Assembly: GCF_018024495.1 (NCBI RefSeq)
Contig: NZ_CP071696.1
Span: 1,736,001 to 1,800,000, forward strand
Reading direction: 5' to 3'
Length of the DNA stretch: 64,000 nucleotides
From: Agromyces archimandritae
GTDB taxonomy: Bacteria; Actinomycetota; Actinomycetes; Actinomycetales; Microbacteriaceae
This document shows, one piece after another, positions 1 to 8,209 of this stretch; position 1 is the stretch's first letter; the number at the start of each line of letters is the position of its first letter. The notes beneath the pieces are model-generated. The model was given only the letters and a program-made list of their open reading frames with translations. It was not told the origin of the DNA and searched no databases. The position numbers and the translations under genes were made by a program.

Positions 1-858
1 GCCATGGGCGACCTCGCCGGCGCCATCGAGCGGATCTCGGCCGAGCGCGTGCGCGACGAATTCTCGAAACTGCTGCTGACCGCCGATCCCGTCCCCGGCA
101 TCCGCCTGCTCGTCGACAGCGGCATCGCCGACCGCGTACTGCCCGAGATCCCCGCCCTCCGCCTCGAGATCGACGAGCACCACCACCACAAGGACGTCTA
201 CGAGCACAGCCTCACCGTGCTGCGGCAGGCGATCGACTACGAGGTTTCACGTGGAACGCTCGCATCCCCCGACCTGATCGTTCGCCTCGCCGCGATCCTG
301 CACGACATCGGCAAACCCGCCACCCGTCGCCTCGAGGCAGGCGGCGCCGTCTCCTTCCACCACCACGACGTCGTCGGTGCCAAGCTCGCCCGCAAGCGGC
401 TGCGAGCCCTCCGCTACGACAACGACACGATCGCCGCCGTCGGCCGCCTCATCGAACTCCACCTGCGCTTCTTCGGCTACTCCGACCAGCAGTGGACCGA
501 CTCGGCCGTGCGCCGCTACGTGCGCGACGCCGGGCCTCAGCTGGAACGCCTGCACATCCTCACCCGTGCCGACGTCACGACCCGCAACCGCCGCAAGGCC
601 GACCGCCTCGGCTTCGCCTACGACGACCTCGAGGAGCGGATCGCGGTGCTCGCCGAAGAAGAGGAGCTCGCCGCCGTGCGCCCCGAGCTCGACGGCGTGC
701 AGATCCAGGAGGCCCTCGGCATCCGCCCCGGCCCGGCCGTCGGCGAGGCGTACCGCTTCCTGCTCGAACTGCGCCTCGACGAGGGCGTCATCGGCGAGGA
801 CGCCGCGCGCGAGCGCCTCCTCGCCTGGTGGGCGGGGCGCGACGGCGCGGAGGGGTAG
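1..858 (+). CDS. pcnA: CCA-adding enzyme (tRNA nucleotidyltransferase), 3' part
   Basis: C-terminal part of a tRNA nucleotidyltransferase that adds or repairs the 3' CCA of tRNAs. The frame is open through the left edge, so the N-terminal catalytic head lies outside the window. Visible are the ISAERVRDE segment that follows the head domain in this family, then an HD-type domain with the HDIGKP motif at residues 100-105 of the visible part and further metal-ligand-like histidines (HHHHKDVYEH, residues 59-68). The HD-containing form is usual in actinobacteria. A repeat-filled gap of about 0.5 kb follows; no terminator hairpin was recognised other than those repeats. Confidence 0.93.
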   Translation, partial: AMGDLAGAIERISAERVRDEFSKLLLTADPVPGIRLLVDSGIADRVLPEIPALRLEIDEHHHHKDVYEHSLTVLRQAIDYEVSRGTLASPDLIVRLAAILHDIGKPATRRLEAGGAVSFHHHDVVGAKLARKRLRALRYDNDTIAAVGRLIELHLRFFGYSDQQWTDSAVRRYVRDAGPQLERLHILTRADVTTRNRRKADRLGFAYDDLEERIAVLAEEEELAAVRPELDGVQIQEALGIRPGPAVGEAYRFLLELRLDEGVIGEDAARERLLAWWAGRDGAEG

Positions 859-938
859 CGGGGCGGCGGCGCTGCGCCAGGGTGCGGATCGCGCGCGCTC
901 TACTCGCGCGCTGGGGTGCTGGTGCGAGCCGCAAATCT

Positions 939-1010
939 CTTCCCGGGGTCGTATCCCGCCATCTTCATCGTGTTTTCTGCGGGATTGTGGCGGGAAACGA
1001 CCCCCGGAAC
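939..1010. repeat. 72-bp palindromic repeat, family A copy 1
   Basis: Arms CGGGGTCGTATCCCGCCAT and GTGGCGGGAAACGACCCC face each other across about 25 bp. First of ten copies in the window. Confidence 0.85.
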
Positions 1011-1141
1011 GGTGAGCGTCGCGCGGTGAGGATAGTGCGCCGCATGGGTGCGCCCGCAGGCTCTCGTACATCGTGGGTGGATGCCCGGCGCTGGCCCGCC
1101 CTTGGCGCATCGCTATTCCCGCTCCAGTGCACCCGACAGAT

Positions 1142-1213
1142 CTTCCGGGGGTCGTTTCCCGCCATCTTCATGGCGTTGTCCGTGGGATCGTGGCACGAAA
1201 CGACCCCAGGAAG
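1142..1213. repeat. 72-bp palindromic repeat, family A copy 2
   Basis: Left arm GGGGGTCGTTTCCCGCCAT; right arm GTGGCACGAAACGACCCC, with a two-base disturbance in the GGCGGG core. The spacer resembles that of copies 1 and 3 (TTCAT..CGTTkTC..GGGAT). Apart from copies 1 and 2, the gap 859-1372 shows no gene with support. Confidence 0.85.
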
Positions 1214-1372
1214 AGGGGAGGAAGGTGCCCAGCATTCCTCCGCTGGCCTCCTCCGGCAGGCAACCTCAGCAGGACCCGGAATCCTCCTCCACAAGGGCGC
1301 CAGCGGAGGCGGCCGTCCACCGATTCTGCGATCGGCCCACGGCATCCACCGCGGTCGGGCACGATCGCACGC

Positions 1373-2365
1373 ATGGGCATACCGCAGACCTCCCCTCACG
1401 CGTCGCCGCCTCCCGTGCTCTTCGCGCGAGGTGCCGGCGCCCCGCACGCTTCTCAGCGGACGCTGCATCGGCTCGCGCAGCAGGGCGAGCTCGAACGGAT
1501 GCGGCCGGGAGCGTTCGTGGATCCAGGGTCCGAGGCCGTGGCGGACGACCGGCGCCGAGCACTCGCCGAGATCTCCGCCGTCGTCGGGACCCGCCGGGAT
1601 CGCGTCGTGCTCAGCCGGGAATCGGCGGCGATCGTCTGGGGCCTGCCGCGATTCGGACCGCGCCCCGATCGAGTCGAGCTCGCCGACGCCGTCGGCACGT
1701 TGCCGCACAATCGCGGCGGGATCAGGTGGTGCCGCACCCCGTTCGATCCGACCGAGGTCGTCGAAATCCACGGGTTCCTCGTGACCGGCCTCGTGCAGAC
1801 GCTCGTGGATCTCGCGTGCACGCGACCGTTTCTGAGCGCTGTGGTCGCGTTGGATGCCGGGATCGCGGACGCGGTGCGGAGCGATGCAGGGCTCGAGGCT
1901 CCGGGCGCCGACAAGGAATTCCTGTTGCAGCGACTCGACGAACACGGGCGGCGACGCGGATCGCCCGCCGCACGTGTGGCGATCGGGTTCGCGGACGGGG
2001 CATCCGAGTCCGTCGGGGAGTCGCTGAGCCGGGGCCGCATGCATCAACTCGGGTTTCCGGCTCCGACGTTGCAGCGGGAGTTCGTGCGGGTCGACGGGCT
2101 GGGCGTGGATCGCGCGGACTTCGATTGGGAGGAGTACGGGGTCTTCGGAGAATTCGACGGCGAGACGAAGTACCTCGACGAGGCGATGCGGGGCGGTCGC
2201 ACGATCGAACGGGTGCTGCTGGCGGAGAAGCAGCGCGCGGATCGGATCCGACTGGGGTACGGCCGGCGCGATGCCCGTTGGGGATGGGAGACGGCGCGTG
2301 CCCCGGAACGGCTCTTCGGGACGCTGCGTGCGGCAGGGCTTCCCCTCGTGAGCCGCGCGGCGTGA
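1373..2365 (+). CDS. AbiEi-antitoxin-like / DUF559-type hypothetical protein
   Basis: Hypothetical protein of 330 aa that I recognise by layout only. The N-terminal ~60 residues resemble the winged-helix AbiEi-like antitoxin domain common in actinobacteria (RTLHRLAQQGELERMRPGAFV). The C-terminal third carries the VSR/DUF559-like segment GESLSRGRMHQLGFPAP followed by a D-x-D strand, GEFDGETKY and a late lysine, consistent with a degenerate restriction-endonuclease fold. Members are usually single genes in Microbacteriaceae. No toxin partner is adjacent. The ATG at 1373 begins the recognisable domain; an open frame continues upstream through the palindromic repeats and is probably not translated. 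Function is unknown. Confidence 0.72.
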   Translation: MGIPQTSPHASPPPVLFARGAGAPHASQRTLHRLAQQGELERMRPGAFVDPGSEAVADDRRRALAEISAVVGTRRDRVVLSRESAAIVWGLPRFGPRPDRVELADAVGTLPHNRGGIRWCRTPFDPTEVVEIHGFLVTGLVQTLVDLACTRPFLSAVVALDAGIADAVRSDAGLEAPGADKEFLLQRLDEHGRRRGSPAARVAIGFADGASESVGESLSRGRMHQLGFPAPTLQREFVRVDGLGVDRADFDWEEYGVFGEFDGETKYLDEAMRGGRTIERVLLAEKQRADRIRLGYGRRDARWGWETARAPERLFGTLRAAGLPLVSRAA

Positions 2366-2421
2366 TCCGGCCGCGCCCCTGTCGTCATCTCCTCGCTCTC
2401 CGTCTTGCTCGCACATTCCCT

Positions 2422-2494
2422 CTTCCCGGGGTCATTTCCCGCCATGTTCATCGCGTTTTCCGTGGGATCGTGGCGGGAAATGACCCCCGCAGGG
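2422..2494. repeat. 72-bp palindromic repeat, family A copy 3
   Basis: Arms GGGGTCATTTCCCGCCAT and GTGGCGGGAAATGACCCC pair perfectly. Compared with copy 1, the ACGAC/GTCGT pair has become ATGAC/GTCAT on both sides. Confidence 0.87.
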
Positions 2495-2732
2495 TGAGTG
2501 GATGCCCGGGGGCTGCCGCCCCGGATGGTGCGGGAAGCGGTGCGGGCAATGGTGCGGGAACAGGTGCGGAACTCCCCCGAAACGGGGTCGGGGCGACGCC
2601 CCGATTCGTGGTCTACCGCGCGGGATAGCGGGCCGGTTGGTGTCGCTGACACCCGACCTTCCGACGAGCCCGCGGCGGCGACCCGAAGCCGCACGTGCCG
2701 GCGCCGGAGACCCCTGCTCGAGGAGTTCCCGC

Positions 2733-2939
2733 ATGAACCGCATCTTCACCGTGCTCGCGCGCAGCGTGCTCTGGATCGTCTCGATCCCGGTGCTCTCGGT
2801 CGCCGGGGCGCTCGCGCTTCTCGTCGTGTGCGTGCTCGGCGTTCGAGAGGGCGCAGCGCGGGCTCGCCGCTTCCGGGGGTCGTTTCCCGCCATTTTGAAG
2901 GGGTTTTCGGCGCGATCGTGGCGGGATTCGACCCCCTGA
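2733..2939 (+). CDS. possible small membrane protein reading into a repeat
   Basis: A 68-aa frame preceded by AGGAG (2721-2725). Residues 8-38 form one strong hydrophobic segment (VLWIVSIPVLSVAGALALLV), followed by a basic tail. The last ~24 residues are encoded by palindromic repeat copy 4, so the repeat may have landed in the 3' end of a slightly longer gene or supplies its stop codon. I do not recognise a family. A chance frame in GC-rich DNA is a real alternative. Confidence 0.35.
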   Translation: MNRIFTVLARSVLWIVSIPVLSVAGALALLVVCVLGVREGAARARRFRGSFPAILKGFSARSWRDSTP

Positions 2940-2942
2940 AGG
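2870..2942. repeat. 72-bp palindromic repeat, family A copy 4
   Basis: Left arm GGGGGTCGTTTCCCGCCAT; right arm GTGGCGGGATTCGACCCC. Two opposed positions do not pair. It overlaps the end of the small frame at 2733. From 2943 to about 3080 I see only GGATGCC-rich spacer. Confidence 0.83.
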
Positions 2943-3206
2943 ATTGGAGGGAGCGCTGAGGGGTGCGGGCCGCGGATGCCGGGGCGCGCGGGGCGGACGC
3001 GGCGGTGGATGGTGGGGCGGGTGGATGCCGGCGGCGCCGGGGCGAGTGGATGCCGGAGCGCGTGGGGTGCGCCGCGCAGCGGCATCCGTTACACTGTGAA
3101 GGTTGCCCGTGCGCCGCGTTCCCGCGGCCTCCGCGGTGCGACGCATGTACACCCTCCTGCTGCAGAGATCCTGCAGCCGTTCGAGTCCGAAGGAGGTGGG
3201 TCTGTC

Positions 3207-3581
3207 ATGCACCAGTACGAGCTGATGGTCATCCTCGATCCCGCGATCGACGAGCGCACCGTTGCTCCGAGCCTCGACAAGTTCCTCAACGTCATCCGCA
3301 ATGATGGCGGCACCGTCGACAACGTCGACATCTGGGGAAAGCGTCGTCTGGCCTACGAGATCGACAAGAAGTCGGAAGGCATCTACGCCGTCGTCGACTT
3401 CACGGCCGAGTCCGCGACCACCAACGAGCTCGACCGCCAGCTGAACCTCAGCGAAGCGGTCATGCGCACGAAGGTCCTCCGCGCCGAGGAGGCCATCGCC
3501 CAGGTCGCCAAGCACCAGAAGGCGCAGGAGGAGAAGGCCGCCAAGAAGGCCGCCTCCGCCGCGGCCAAGAAGGACGCCTAG
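3207..3581 (+). CDS. rpsF: 30S ribosomal protein S6
   Basis: S6 (124 aa) binds 16S rRNA with S18 in the small-subunit platform. The start [12 protein letters not shown] and the GKRRLAYEI and VMRTKVLR segments are diagnostic. The ATG is preceded by AAGGAGGT (3190-3198); an upstream in-frame extension lacks S6 similarity. The C-terminal ~25 residues are an alanine/lysine-rich tail. It starts the rpsF-ssb-rpsR-rplI operon. A TACACT -10 box lies at 3090-3095, giving a leader of about 110 nt; it contains a CTGCAG-AGATC-CTGCAG hairpin followed by CCG (3161-3180), which could be an S6:S18 autoregulatory leader, though I cannot confirm this. Confidence 0.97.
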   Translation: MHQYELMVILDPAIDERTVAPSLDKFLNVIRNDGGTVDNVDIWGKRRLAYEIDKKSEGIYAVVDFTAESATTNELDRQLNLSEAVMRTKVLRAEEAIAQVAKHQKAQEEKAAKKAASAAAKKDA

Positions 3582-3586
3582 TCCTC

Positions 3587-4099
3587 ATGGCCGGCGAGAC
3601 CATCATCACCGTGGTGGGCAACCTGACGGCGGACCCCGAGCTGCGCTACACGCAGTCGGGCCTCGCGGTTGCCAACTTCACCATCGCATCCACTCCCCGG
3701 ACGTTCGATCGTCAGGCGAACGAGTGGAAGGACGGCGAAGCGCTGTTCCTGCGCGCGAGCTGCTGGCGTGACTTCGCCGAGCACGTGGCGGGATCGCTCA
3801 CCAAGGGAACCCGGGTCATCGCTTCCGGGCGCCTCAAGCAGCGTTCCTACGAAACGAAGGAAGGCGAGAAGCGCACTGCCATCGAGCTCGAGGTCGACGA
3901 GATCGGCCCGAGCCTGCGCTACGCCACCGCGTCCGTGACGCGGGCCCAGTCGAACCGCGGTGCGGTCGGCGGCGGCAACTTCGGCGGCGGCCAGTCGAAC
4001 GACGAGCCGTGGTCGCCCAGCGCCCCGGCGCAGTCGAGCGGCGGCGGCGACGTGTGGAACACGCCCGGAACCAATTACGGGGACGAAACCCCCTTCTAA
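3587..4099 (+). CDS. ssb: single-stranded DNA-binding protein
   Basis: SSB (170 aa) coats single-stranded DNA in replication and repair as a homotetramer. It has an N-terminal OB fold (residues ~5-110: [42 protein letters not shown]), a glycine/serine-rich linker, and an acidic tip DETPF matching the C-terminal peptide that recruits partner proteins. It starts 5 bp after rpsF and precedes rpsR, the conserved actinobacterial order. Confidence 0.97.
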   Translation: MAGETIITVVGNLTADPELRYTQSGLAVANFTIASTPRTFDRQANEWKDGEALFLRASCWRDFAEHVAGSLTKGTRVIASGRLKQRSYETKEGEKRTAIELEVDEIGPSLRYATASVTRAQSNRGAVGGGNFGGGQSNDEPWSPSAPAQSSGGGDVWNTPGTNYGDETPF

Positions 4100-4153
4100 T
4101 CCCTGCCGCGGCTGCGCGTGCCAGCGCACCCGGCGACACAGACAGGAAAGACT

Positions 4154-4408
4154 ATGGCTGGAAAGAGCAGCGGCGACCGCCGCAAGCCTCGCAAGGGCGC
4201 GAAGAACGCCGCCCCGGCGAAGTCCGTCAAGGTCGGCGTCATCGACTACAAGGACGTCGCGACCCTGCGGAAGTTCATCTCGGAGCGCGGCAAGATCCGC
4301 GCCCGTCGCATCACCGGTGTCTCCGTGCAGGAGCAGCGCCTCATCGCCCGCGCCGTGAAGAACGCGCGTGAGATGGCGCTTCTGCCCTACTCGGGCTCCG
4401 GCCGCTAA
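4154..4408 (+). CDS. rpsR: 30S ribosomal protein S18
   Basis: S18 (84 aa), partner of S6 on the 30S platform. [26 protein letters not shown] and LLPYSGSGR are characteristic. The ATG at 4154 after ACAGGAAAG gives the normal length; an in-frame ATG 36 bp upstream would add a non-homologous extension. It contains no cysteine, so it is the zinc-independent form; L28, L33 and S14 elsewhere in this window are also of this form. Confidence 0.96.
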   Translation: MAGKSSGDRRKPRKGAKNAAPAKSVKVGVIDYKDVATLRKFISERGKIRARRITGVSVQEQRLIARAVKNAREMALLPYSGSGR

Positions 4409-4419
4409 GGAGCACGGCA

Positions 4420-4872
4420 ATGTCAAAGGTTATTCTCACGAACGAGGTCACGGGCCTCGGTGCTGCGGGCGACGTCGTCGAGGTCAAGAACGGCTACGCG
4501 CGCAACTACCTCGTGCCGCAGGGCTACGCCGTGGCGTGGACCCGCGGCGGCGAGAAGCAGGTCGAGCAGATCAAGGCGGCGCGTGCCGCCCGCGAGCTGC
4601 ACTCCCTCGAGGACGCGCAGGCCCTGAAGGCCTCGCTCGAGTCGACCAAGGTCAAGCTCACGGTCAAGGCCGGTCAGGGCGGGCGCCTCTTCGGCTCCGT
4701 CAAGACCGCCGACGTCGCGGCCGCCGTCAAGGAGGCCGGCCTCGGCGAGGTCGACAAGCGCAAGATCGAGATCGCCACGCCCATCAAGGCGCTCGGCGAG
4801 CACGAGGCGACGGTTCGCCTCCGCGACGAGGTGCTGGCGACGATCACCCTTCAGGTGATCGCGGCCAAGTAA
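4420..4872 (+). CDS. rplI: 50S ribosomal protein L9
   Basis: L9 (150 aa): an N-terminal rRNA-binding domain ([30 protein letters not shown]), a long connecting helix (residues ~42-75) and a C-terminal domain ([17 protein letters not shown]). Last gene of the rpsF operon, 11 bp after rpsR; a terminator hairpin lies 18 bp downstream. Confidence 0.97.
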   Translation: MSKVILTNEVTGLGAAGDVVEVKNGYARNYLVPQGYAVAWTRGGEKQVEQIKAARAARELHSLEDAQALKASLESTKVKLTVKAGQGGRLFGSVKTADVAAAVKEAGLGEVDKRKIEIATPIKALGEHEATVRLRDEVLATITLQVIAAK

Positions 4873-4889
4873 TCCCGCGCGACACGGGC

Positions 4890-4922
4890 GGCGGCTCGGG
4901 CATGTGCCCGGGCCGCCGTTTT
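4890..4922 (+). terminator. rho-independent terminator after rplI
   Basis: A 13-bp stem (GGCGGCTCGGGCA / TGCCCGGGCCGCC, one mismatch) with a tight TG loop, followed by GTTTTCG. Confidence 0.85.
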
Positions 4923-5052
4923 CGTGCGCCCGCGAGGGGCGGTTTTCTCCTCTTGTCGGGCGTCTGCCGCAAGAGGCGGCACGGGTTTTCGGCCTGAGTT
5001 GTGCACAGGAGTTCTCCGCAGGGCGAGGGAGTTTTCCAAGAAGTTTTCCCCC

Positions 5053-5188
5053 ACAACTGTGGATTGTGGAAATGCCTGGTGAGTCCCGAATTCAATCCGT
5101 GTAATTCGCGGGTTTTCCACAGTTATCCACACCCTGTGTGCACAACTTCCACGGCGTTTCGCGCAGTTCCTCCACAACGTTATCCACA
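5053..5188. other. DnaA-box cluster upstream of dnaB
   Basis: The 488-bp gap between rplI and dnaB is locally AT-richer. It holds two perfect DnaA boxes TTATCCACA on the + strand (5123-5131, 5180-5188), TTTTCCACA at 5113-5121, and near-matches on the other strand (TGTGGATTG at 5058, TGTGGAAAT at 5065). CCACAAC and TTCCACGG fragments lie between them. No gene was found here. It could titrate DnaA or couple dnaB expression to DnaA; it is not the canonical oriC next to dnaA/dnaN. Confidence 0.75.
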
Positions 5189-5360
5189 GGCCGGCTTGTG
5201 CGCCGTCGAGCGGCTTCCCTATGGTGAGCAAGCGGTCTCGGATCCGGGGGTGGATGACCGGCCGCGTACCGCCCGTGTCGGTGGCTCCCGATACACCTGG
5301 AGTGAGACCGAGACGGGCGATGGCATGCCCGAGAGCGTGTCGCTGAGATGGAGGTAACGA

Positions 5361-6722
5361 GTGTCGATCGCCCACCTGGTGTCCGAGCCCGGCGAACCCC
5401 GCCAGGCCGAGCGGACCCCTCCGCACGACCTCCTCGCCGAGCAGTCGGCGCTCGGAGGCATGATGCTCTCGAAGGACGCCGTCGCCGACGTCGTCGAGAC
5501 GGTGCGCGGCGTCGACTTCTACGTCCCCAAGCACGAGGTCGTCTTCGACGCGATCCTCTCGCTGTACTCGCATGGCGAGCCGACGGACGTCATCGCCGTC
5601 ACCGACGAGCTCACGAAGACGGGCGAGCTGCAGCGCGCCGGCGGCATCGAATACCTGCACACGCTCACGAGCCTCGTGCCGACTGCGGCGAACGCCGGGT
5701 TCTATGCGACGATCGTCGCCGAGCGGGCGCTGCTGCGCCGCCTCGTCGAGGCCGGCACGCGCATCGTGCAGATGGGCTACTCGGGCGAGGGCGAGGTCAC
5801 CGAGCTGGTGAACTCGGCCCAGGCCGAGATCTATTCGGTGACCGGGTCGACCGAGAGCGAGGACTACGTTCCGCTCACCGAGGCCGTCACCGTCGCGATC
5901 GACGAGATCGAAGCCGCCAAGCACACCGACGGCAAGTTCACGGGGGTGCCCACCGGCTTCGCCGAGCTCGACGACCTCACGAACGGCCTGCACCCGGGGC
6001 AGATGATCATCGTCGCCGCCCGACCCGCGATGGGCAAGTCGACGCTCGCCCTCGACTTCGCGCGCGCCGCGGCCATCCACAACGACCTGCCGACGATCTT
6101 CTTCTCGCTCGAGATGGGCAAGAGCGAGATCGCGATGCGCCTGCTCTCGGCCGAAGCATCCGTGCCGCTGCAGAGCATGCGCAAGGGCGTCGTCGACTCG
6201 CGGGACTGGACGACGATCGCCCAGGTCCGCGGCCGCATCAACGATGCGCCCCTCTACATCGACGACTCCCCCAACATGACCCTCGTCGAGATCCGCGCGA
6301 AGTGCCGCCGGCTGAAGCAGCGCGTCGGCCTGAAGATGGTCGTCATCGACTACCTGCAGCTCATGACGAGCGGCCGCCGCGTCGAGAGCCGCCAGCAGGA
6401 GGTCTCGGAGTTCTCACGTGCCCTGAAGCTGCTCGCCAAGGAGCTGCAGGTGCCCGTCATCGCCCTCTCGCAGCTGAACCGCGGCCCCGAGCAGCGCGCC
6501 GACAAGATGCCGGCCCTCTCCGACCTCCGGGAGTCGGGCTCGATCGAGCAGGACGCCGACATGGTCGTGCTCCTGCACCGTGAAAGCGCCTACGAGCGCG
6601 ACAGCCCCCGTGCGGGCGAGGCCGACCTCATCGTCGCCAAGCACCGCAACGGCCCCACCCGCACCGTGACGGTGGCCTTCCACGGCCATTTCTCGAGGTT
6701 CGCCGACATGGTCCAGAGCTGA
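5361..6722 (+). CDS. dnaB: replicative DNA helicase
   Basis: DnaB (453 aa), the hexameric 5'-3' helicase of the replisome. An N-terminal helical domain (residues ~20-120, PHDLLAEQSALGGMMLSKDA) precedes the RecA-like motor with Walker A ARPAMGKST (220-228), the FFSLEMGKSEIAMRLL segment, MVVIDYLQLM (Walker B), SQLNRGPEQR and the arginine-finger region. GTG start after GAGGTAAC. No intein interrupts the usual insertion sites, although inteins are common in actinobacterial DnaB. The DnaA boxes just upstream suggest possible initiator-linked control. Confidence 0.97.
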   Translation: MSIAHLVSEPGEPRQAERTPPHDLLAEQSALGGMMLSKDAVADVVETVRGVDFYVPKHEVVFDAILSLYSHGEPTDVIAVTDELTKTGELQRAGGIEYLHTLTSLVPTAANAGFYATIVAERALLRRLVEAGTRIVQMGYSGEGEVTELVNSAQAEIYSVTGSTESEDYVPLTEAVTVAIDEIEAAKHTDGKFTGVPTGFAELDDLTNGLHPGQMIIVAARPAMGKSTLALDFARAAAIHNDLPTIFFSLEMGKSEIAMRLLSAEASVPLQSMRKGVVDSRDWTTIAQVRGRINDAPLYIDDSPNMTLVEIRAKCRRLKQRVGLKMVVIDYLQLMTSGRRVESRQQEVSEFSRALKLLAKELQVPVIALSQLNRGPEQRADKMPALSDLRESGSIEQDADMVVLLHRESAYERDSPRAGEADLIVAKHRNGPTRTVTVAFHGHFSRFADMVQS

Positions 6723-6763
6723 ACCGGGCGGGCCGCAATCCTCCCTCCGCGGCCCGCTCGGTT
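6722..6763 (+). terminator. hairpin after dnaB
   Basis: A 15-bp stem (AACCGGGCGGGCCGC / GCGGCCCGCTCGGTT, one mismatch) begins inside the dnaB stop codon and is followed by CAATCCCCCCC rather than a T-run. Confidence 0.6.
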
Positions 6764-6810
6764 CAATCCCCCCCGATCTCGCTCCCAACGAGAACCAACC
6801 CGATTACCCA

Positions 6811-6844
6811 GGACCCGCGAGGCACCCGCCTCGCGGGTCCTTCC
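6811..6844. terminator. terminator between convergent genes
   Basis: Perfect 13-bp stem GGACCCGCGAGGC / GCCTCGCGGGTCC with a 4-nt loop and TTCCC tail. It lies between dnaB and the converging winged-helix gene and could serve both. Confidence 0.75.
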
Positions 6845-6863
6845 CGTGCCGGCAGCCGCGTGT

Positions 6864-8075
6864 TCACGCCTCGGCGACGACGAGTTCGGTGGATGCCGCC
6901 TCCCGCAGCGCCCCCATGCGCGCGACCTCCTCGTCGAGCTCCCGGCGGAGACGGGCCGGCAGCGGGGCGAACGGGGTGACGGTGACCGTGAGGCGGGCGC
7001 CGGTTTTGCGGGCGCGCCAGGTGCCGGCGAGCTCGCCGTCGGCGAGCACGGTGCCGGGGGCGCCCACCGGCATCCACACCCGGCGGTGCAGGCCGGGGTC
7101 GAGCACGGTGCCGCGGTCGTGCAGTTGCGTGTAGGGGTCGCGGGGCGGCAGCAGGCGGACGCCGCGGGGCATCCTCGCCTGCCGGAGCGCCGGCAGTTCG
7201 GCGGCGGGTATCCACGCGCGGCCGGCGTCGGTGCGGACTTCGGCGAGTTCGTCGTCCAGCGGTTCCCACCACGGCCCGACGTCGCCGGCATGCAGGCCGA
7301 TCCACGCGGCGAAGCCGGCGCGGGTGCTCGGCCCGAAGCAGCGGAGGTAGCGGCGAAGGAGTTCCGTGCGGGCCCGGTCGGGGTCGCCGGCCGCGAGGGG
7401 GTGGCCGATCCACTCCTCGACGAGCACGAACGGCGCCGTGTTGCCCTCGCGCGGCGCGAGGCAGACGACACCCCGTAGGGTGAGGATGCGAAGGCAGAAG
7501 TGCACGACGGCCTCGCCGAGCGGCTGGCCGGCCGCGTACGGGCCCTCCTGCCACCAGATGCGGCGCTGCGCCGGCGGCAGGCCGGCGGCGATGCGGGCGG
7601 CGATGTCGGCGCCGAGGGGGCCGATGGGCAGGCGGCGGCCCGACAGGGCGGGGCGGATCTCGGCGTCGCAGCGGGCGAGGGCATCCATCGCGGTCATGCC
7701 GAGCTCGTCGAGGGCCGGGCCGAGCCCAGGCAGGAAGTGCCGCACCTCCATGTCGCCCGGCGGCAGCACGCCCGTCGTGAACACGGCGGCATCGGCGGTC
7801 GGGAACAGGAACGGCGCGCCCCGCAGACTCCAGCTCTGCAGCAGCGTCTTCGCGTCGATGGATGCCGCAAGCCCCGCCGCCGTGACGCCGCCCACCCGGG
7901 CGGCGAGGGCGAGCAGGGCCGAACCGGGCGGACTGTTCTGGATGCCGCAGCGCGCCGCGGCATCCACCAGCGCGGCATCCACCGCCCCGTCGTCGGGCCC
8001 CGCTCGCGAGGCGAGCCCGTGAGCGCCGAGGCGATAGGCGACGACCTCGGTGCGCGACACCCGCTCTGCGGCCAT
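6864..8075 (-). CDS. winged-helix DNA-binding protein, AlkZ/YcaQ-like
   Basis: Protein of 403 aa of the winged helix DNA-binding domain superfamily (AlkZ/YcaQ-like, Pfam HTH_42). The N-terminal start EVVAYRLGAHGLASR is typical of the actinobacterial branch, followed by the conserved SALLALAAR..G and LRGAPFLFP blocks and a C-terminal DGELAGTWRARKTGARLTVTVTPF strand region. Characterised relatives excise alkylated bases or unhook interstrand crosslinks; the branch containing this protein is mostly uncharacterised, so glycosylase activity is only an inference. Single gene, convergent with dnaB. Confidence 0.8.
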   Translation of the reverse strand: MAAERVSRTEVVAYRLGAHGLASRAGPDDGAVDAALVDAAARCGIQNSPPGSALLALAARVGGVTAAGLAASIDAKTLLQSWSLRGAPFLFPTADAAVFTTGVLPPGDMEVRHFLPGLGPALDELGMTAMDALARCDAEIRPALSGRRLPIGPLGADIAARIAAGLPPAQRRIWWQEGPYAAGQPLGEAVVHFCLRILTLRGVVCLAPREGNTAPFVLVEEWIGHPLAAGDPDRARTELLRRYLRCFGPSTRAGFAAWIGLHAGDVGPWWEPLDDELAEVRTDAGRAWIPAAELPALRQARMPRGVRLLPPRDPYTQLHDRGTVLDPGLHRRVWMPVGAPGTVLADGELAGTWRARKTGARLTVTVTPFAPLPARLRRELDEEVARMGALREAASTELVVAEA

Positions 8076-8161
8076 CGGCCCAGGCTAGCGGGCGATTCCG
8101 CGCGCAGCGCCCGGGCGCACCGGCCCCGCCGGCATGGGCGGCGCGGGCCGTCCTCGGCACT

Positions 8162-8178
8162 GTCTACGCCGCGTAGAC
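8162..8178. promoter_or_regulatory. 17-bp perfect palindrome in promoter
   Basis: GTCTACGC-C-GCGTAGAC, 32 bp before the start of the next gene. It contains a TAGACT -10-like hexamer (8174-8179), so a bound repressor would block transcription of the 8210 and 8794 pair. Confidence 0.5.
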
Positions 8179-8209
8179 TGGATCGGTACGCCGCACGAAA
8201 GAGGATGCT

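Noticed and set aside
5053..5188. Chromosomal origin oriC
   Set aside because: DnaA boxes are present, but dnaA, dnaN and gyrase genes are not, and the box number is small; treated as a secondary DnaA site.
5361..6722. Intein in dnaB
   Set aside because: Walker A and downstream motifs are continuous and the protein is of normal length.
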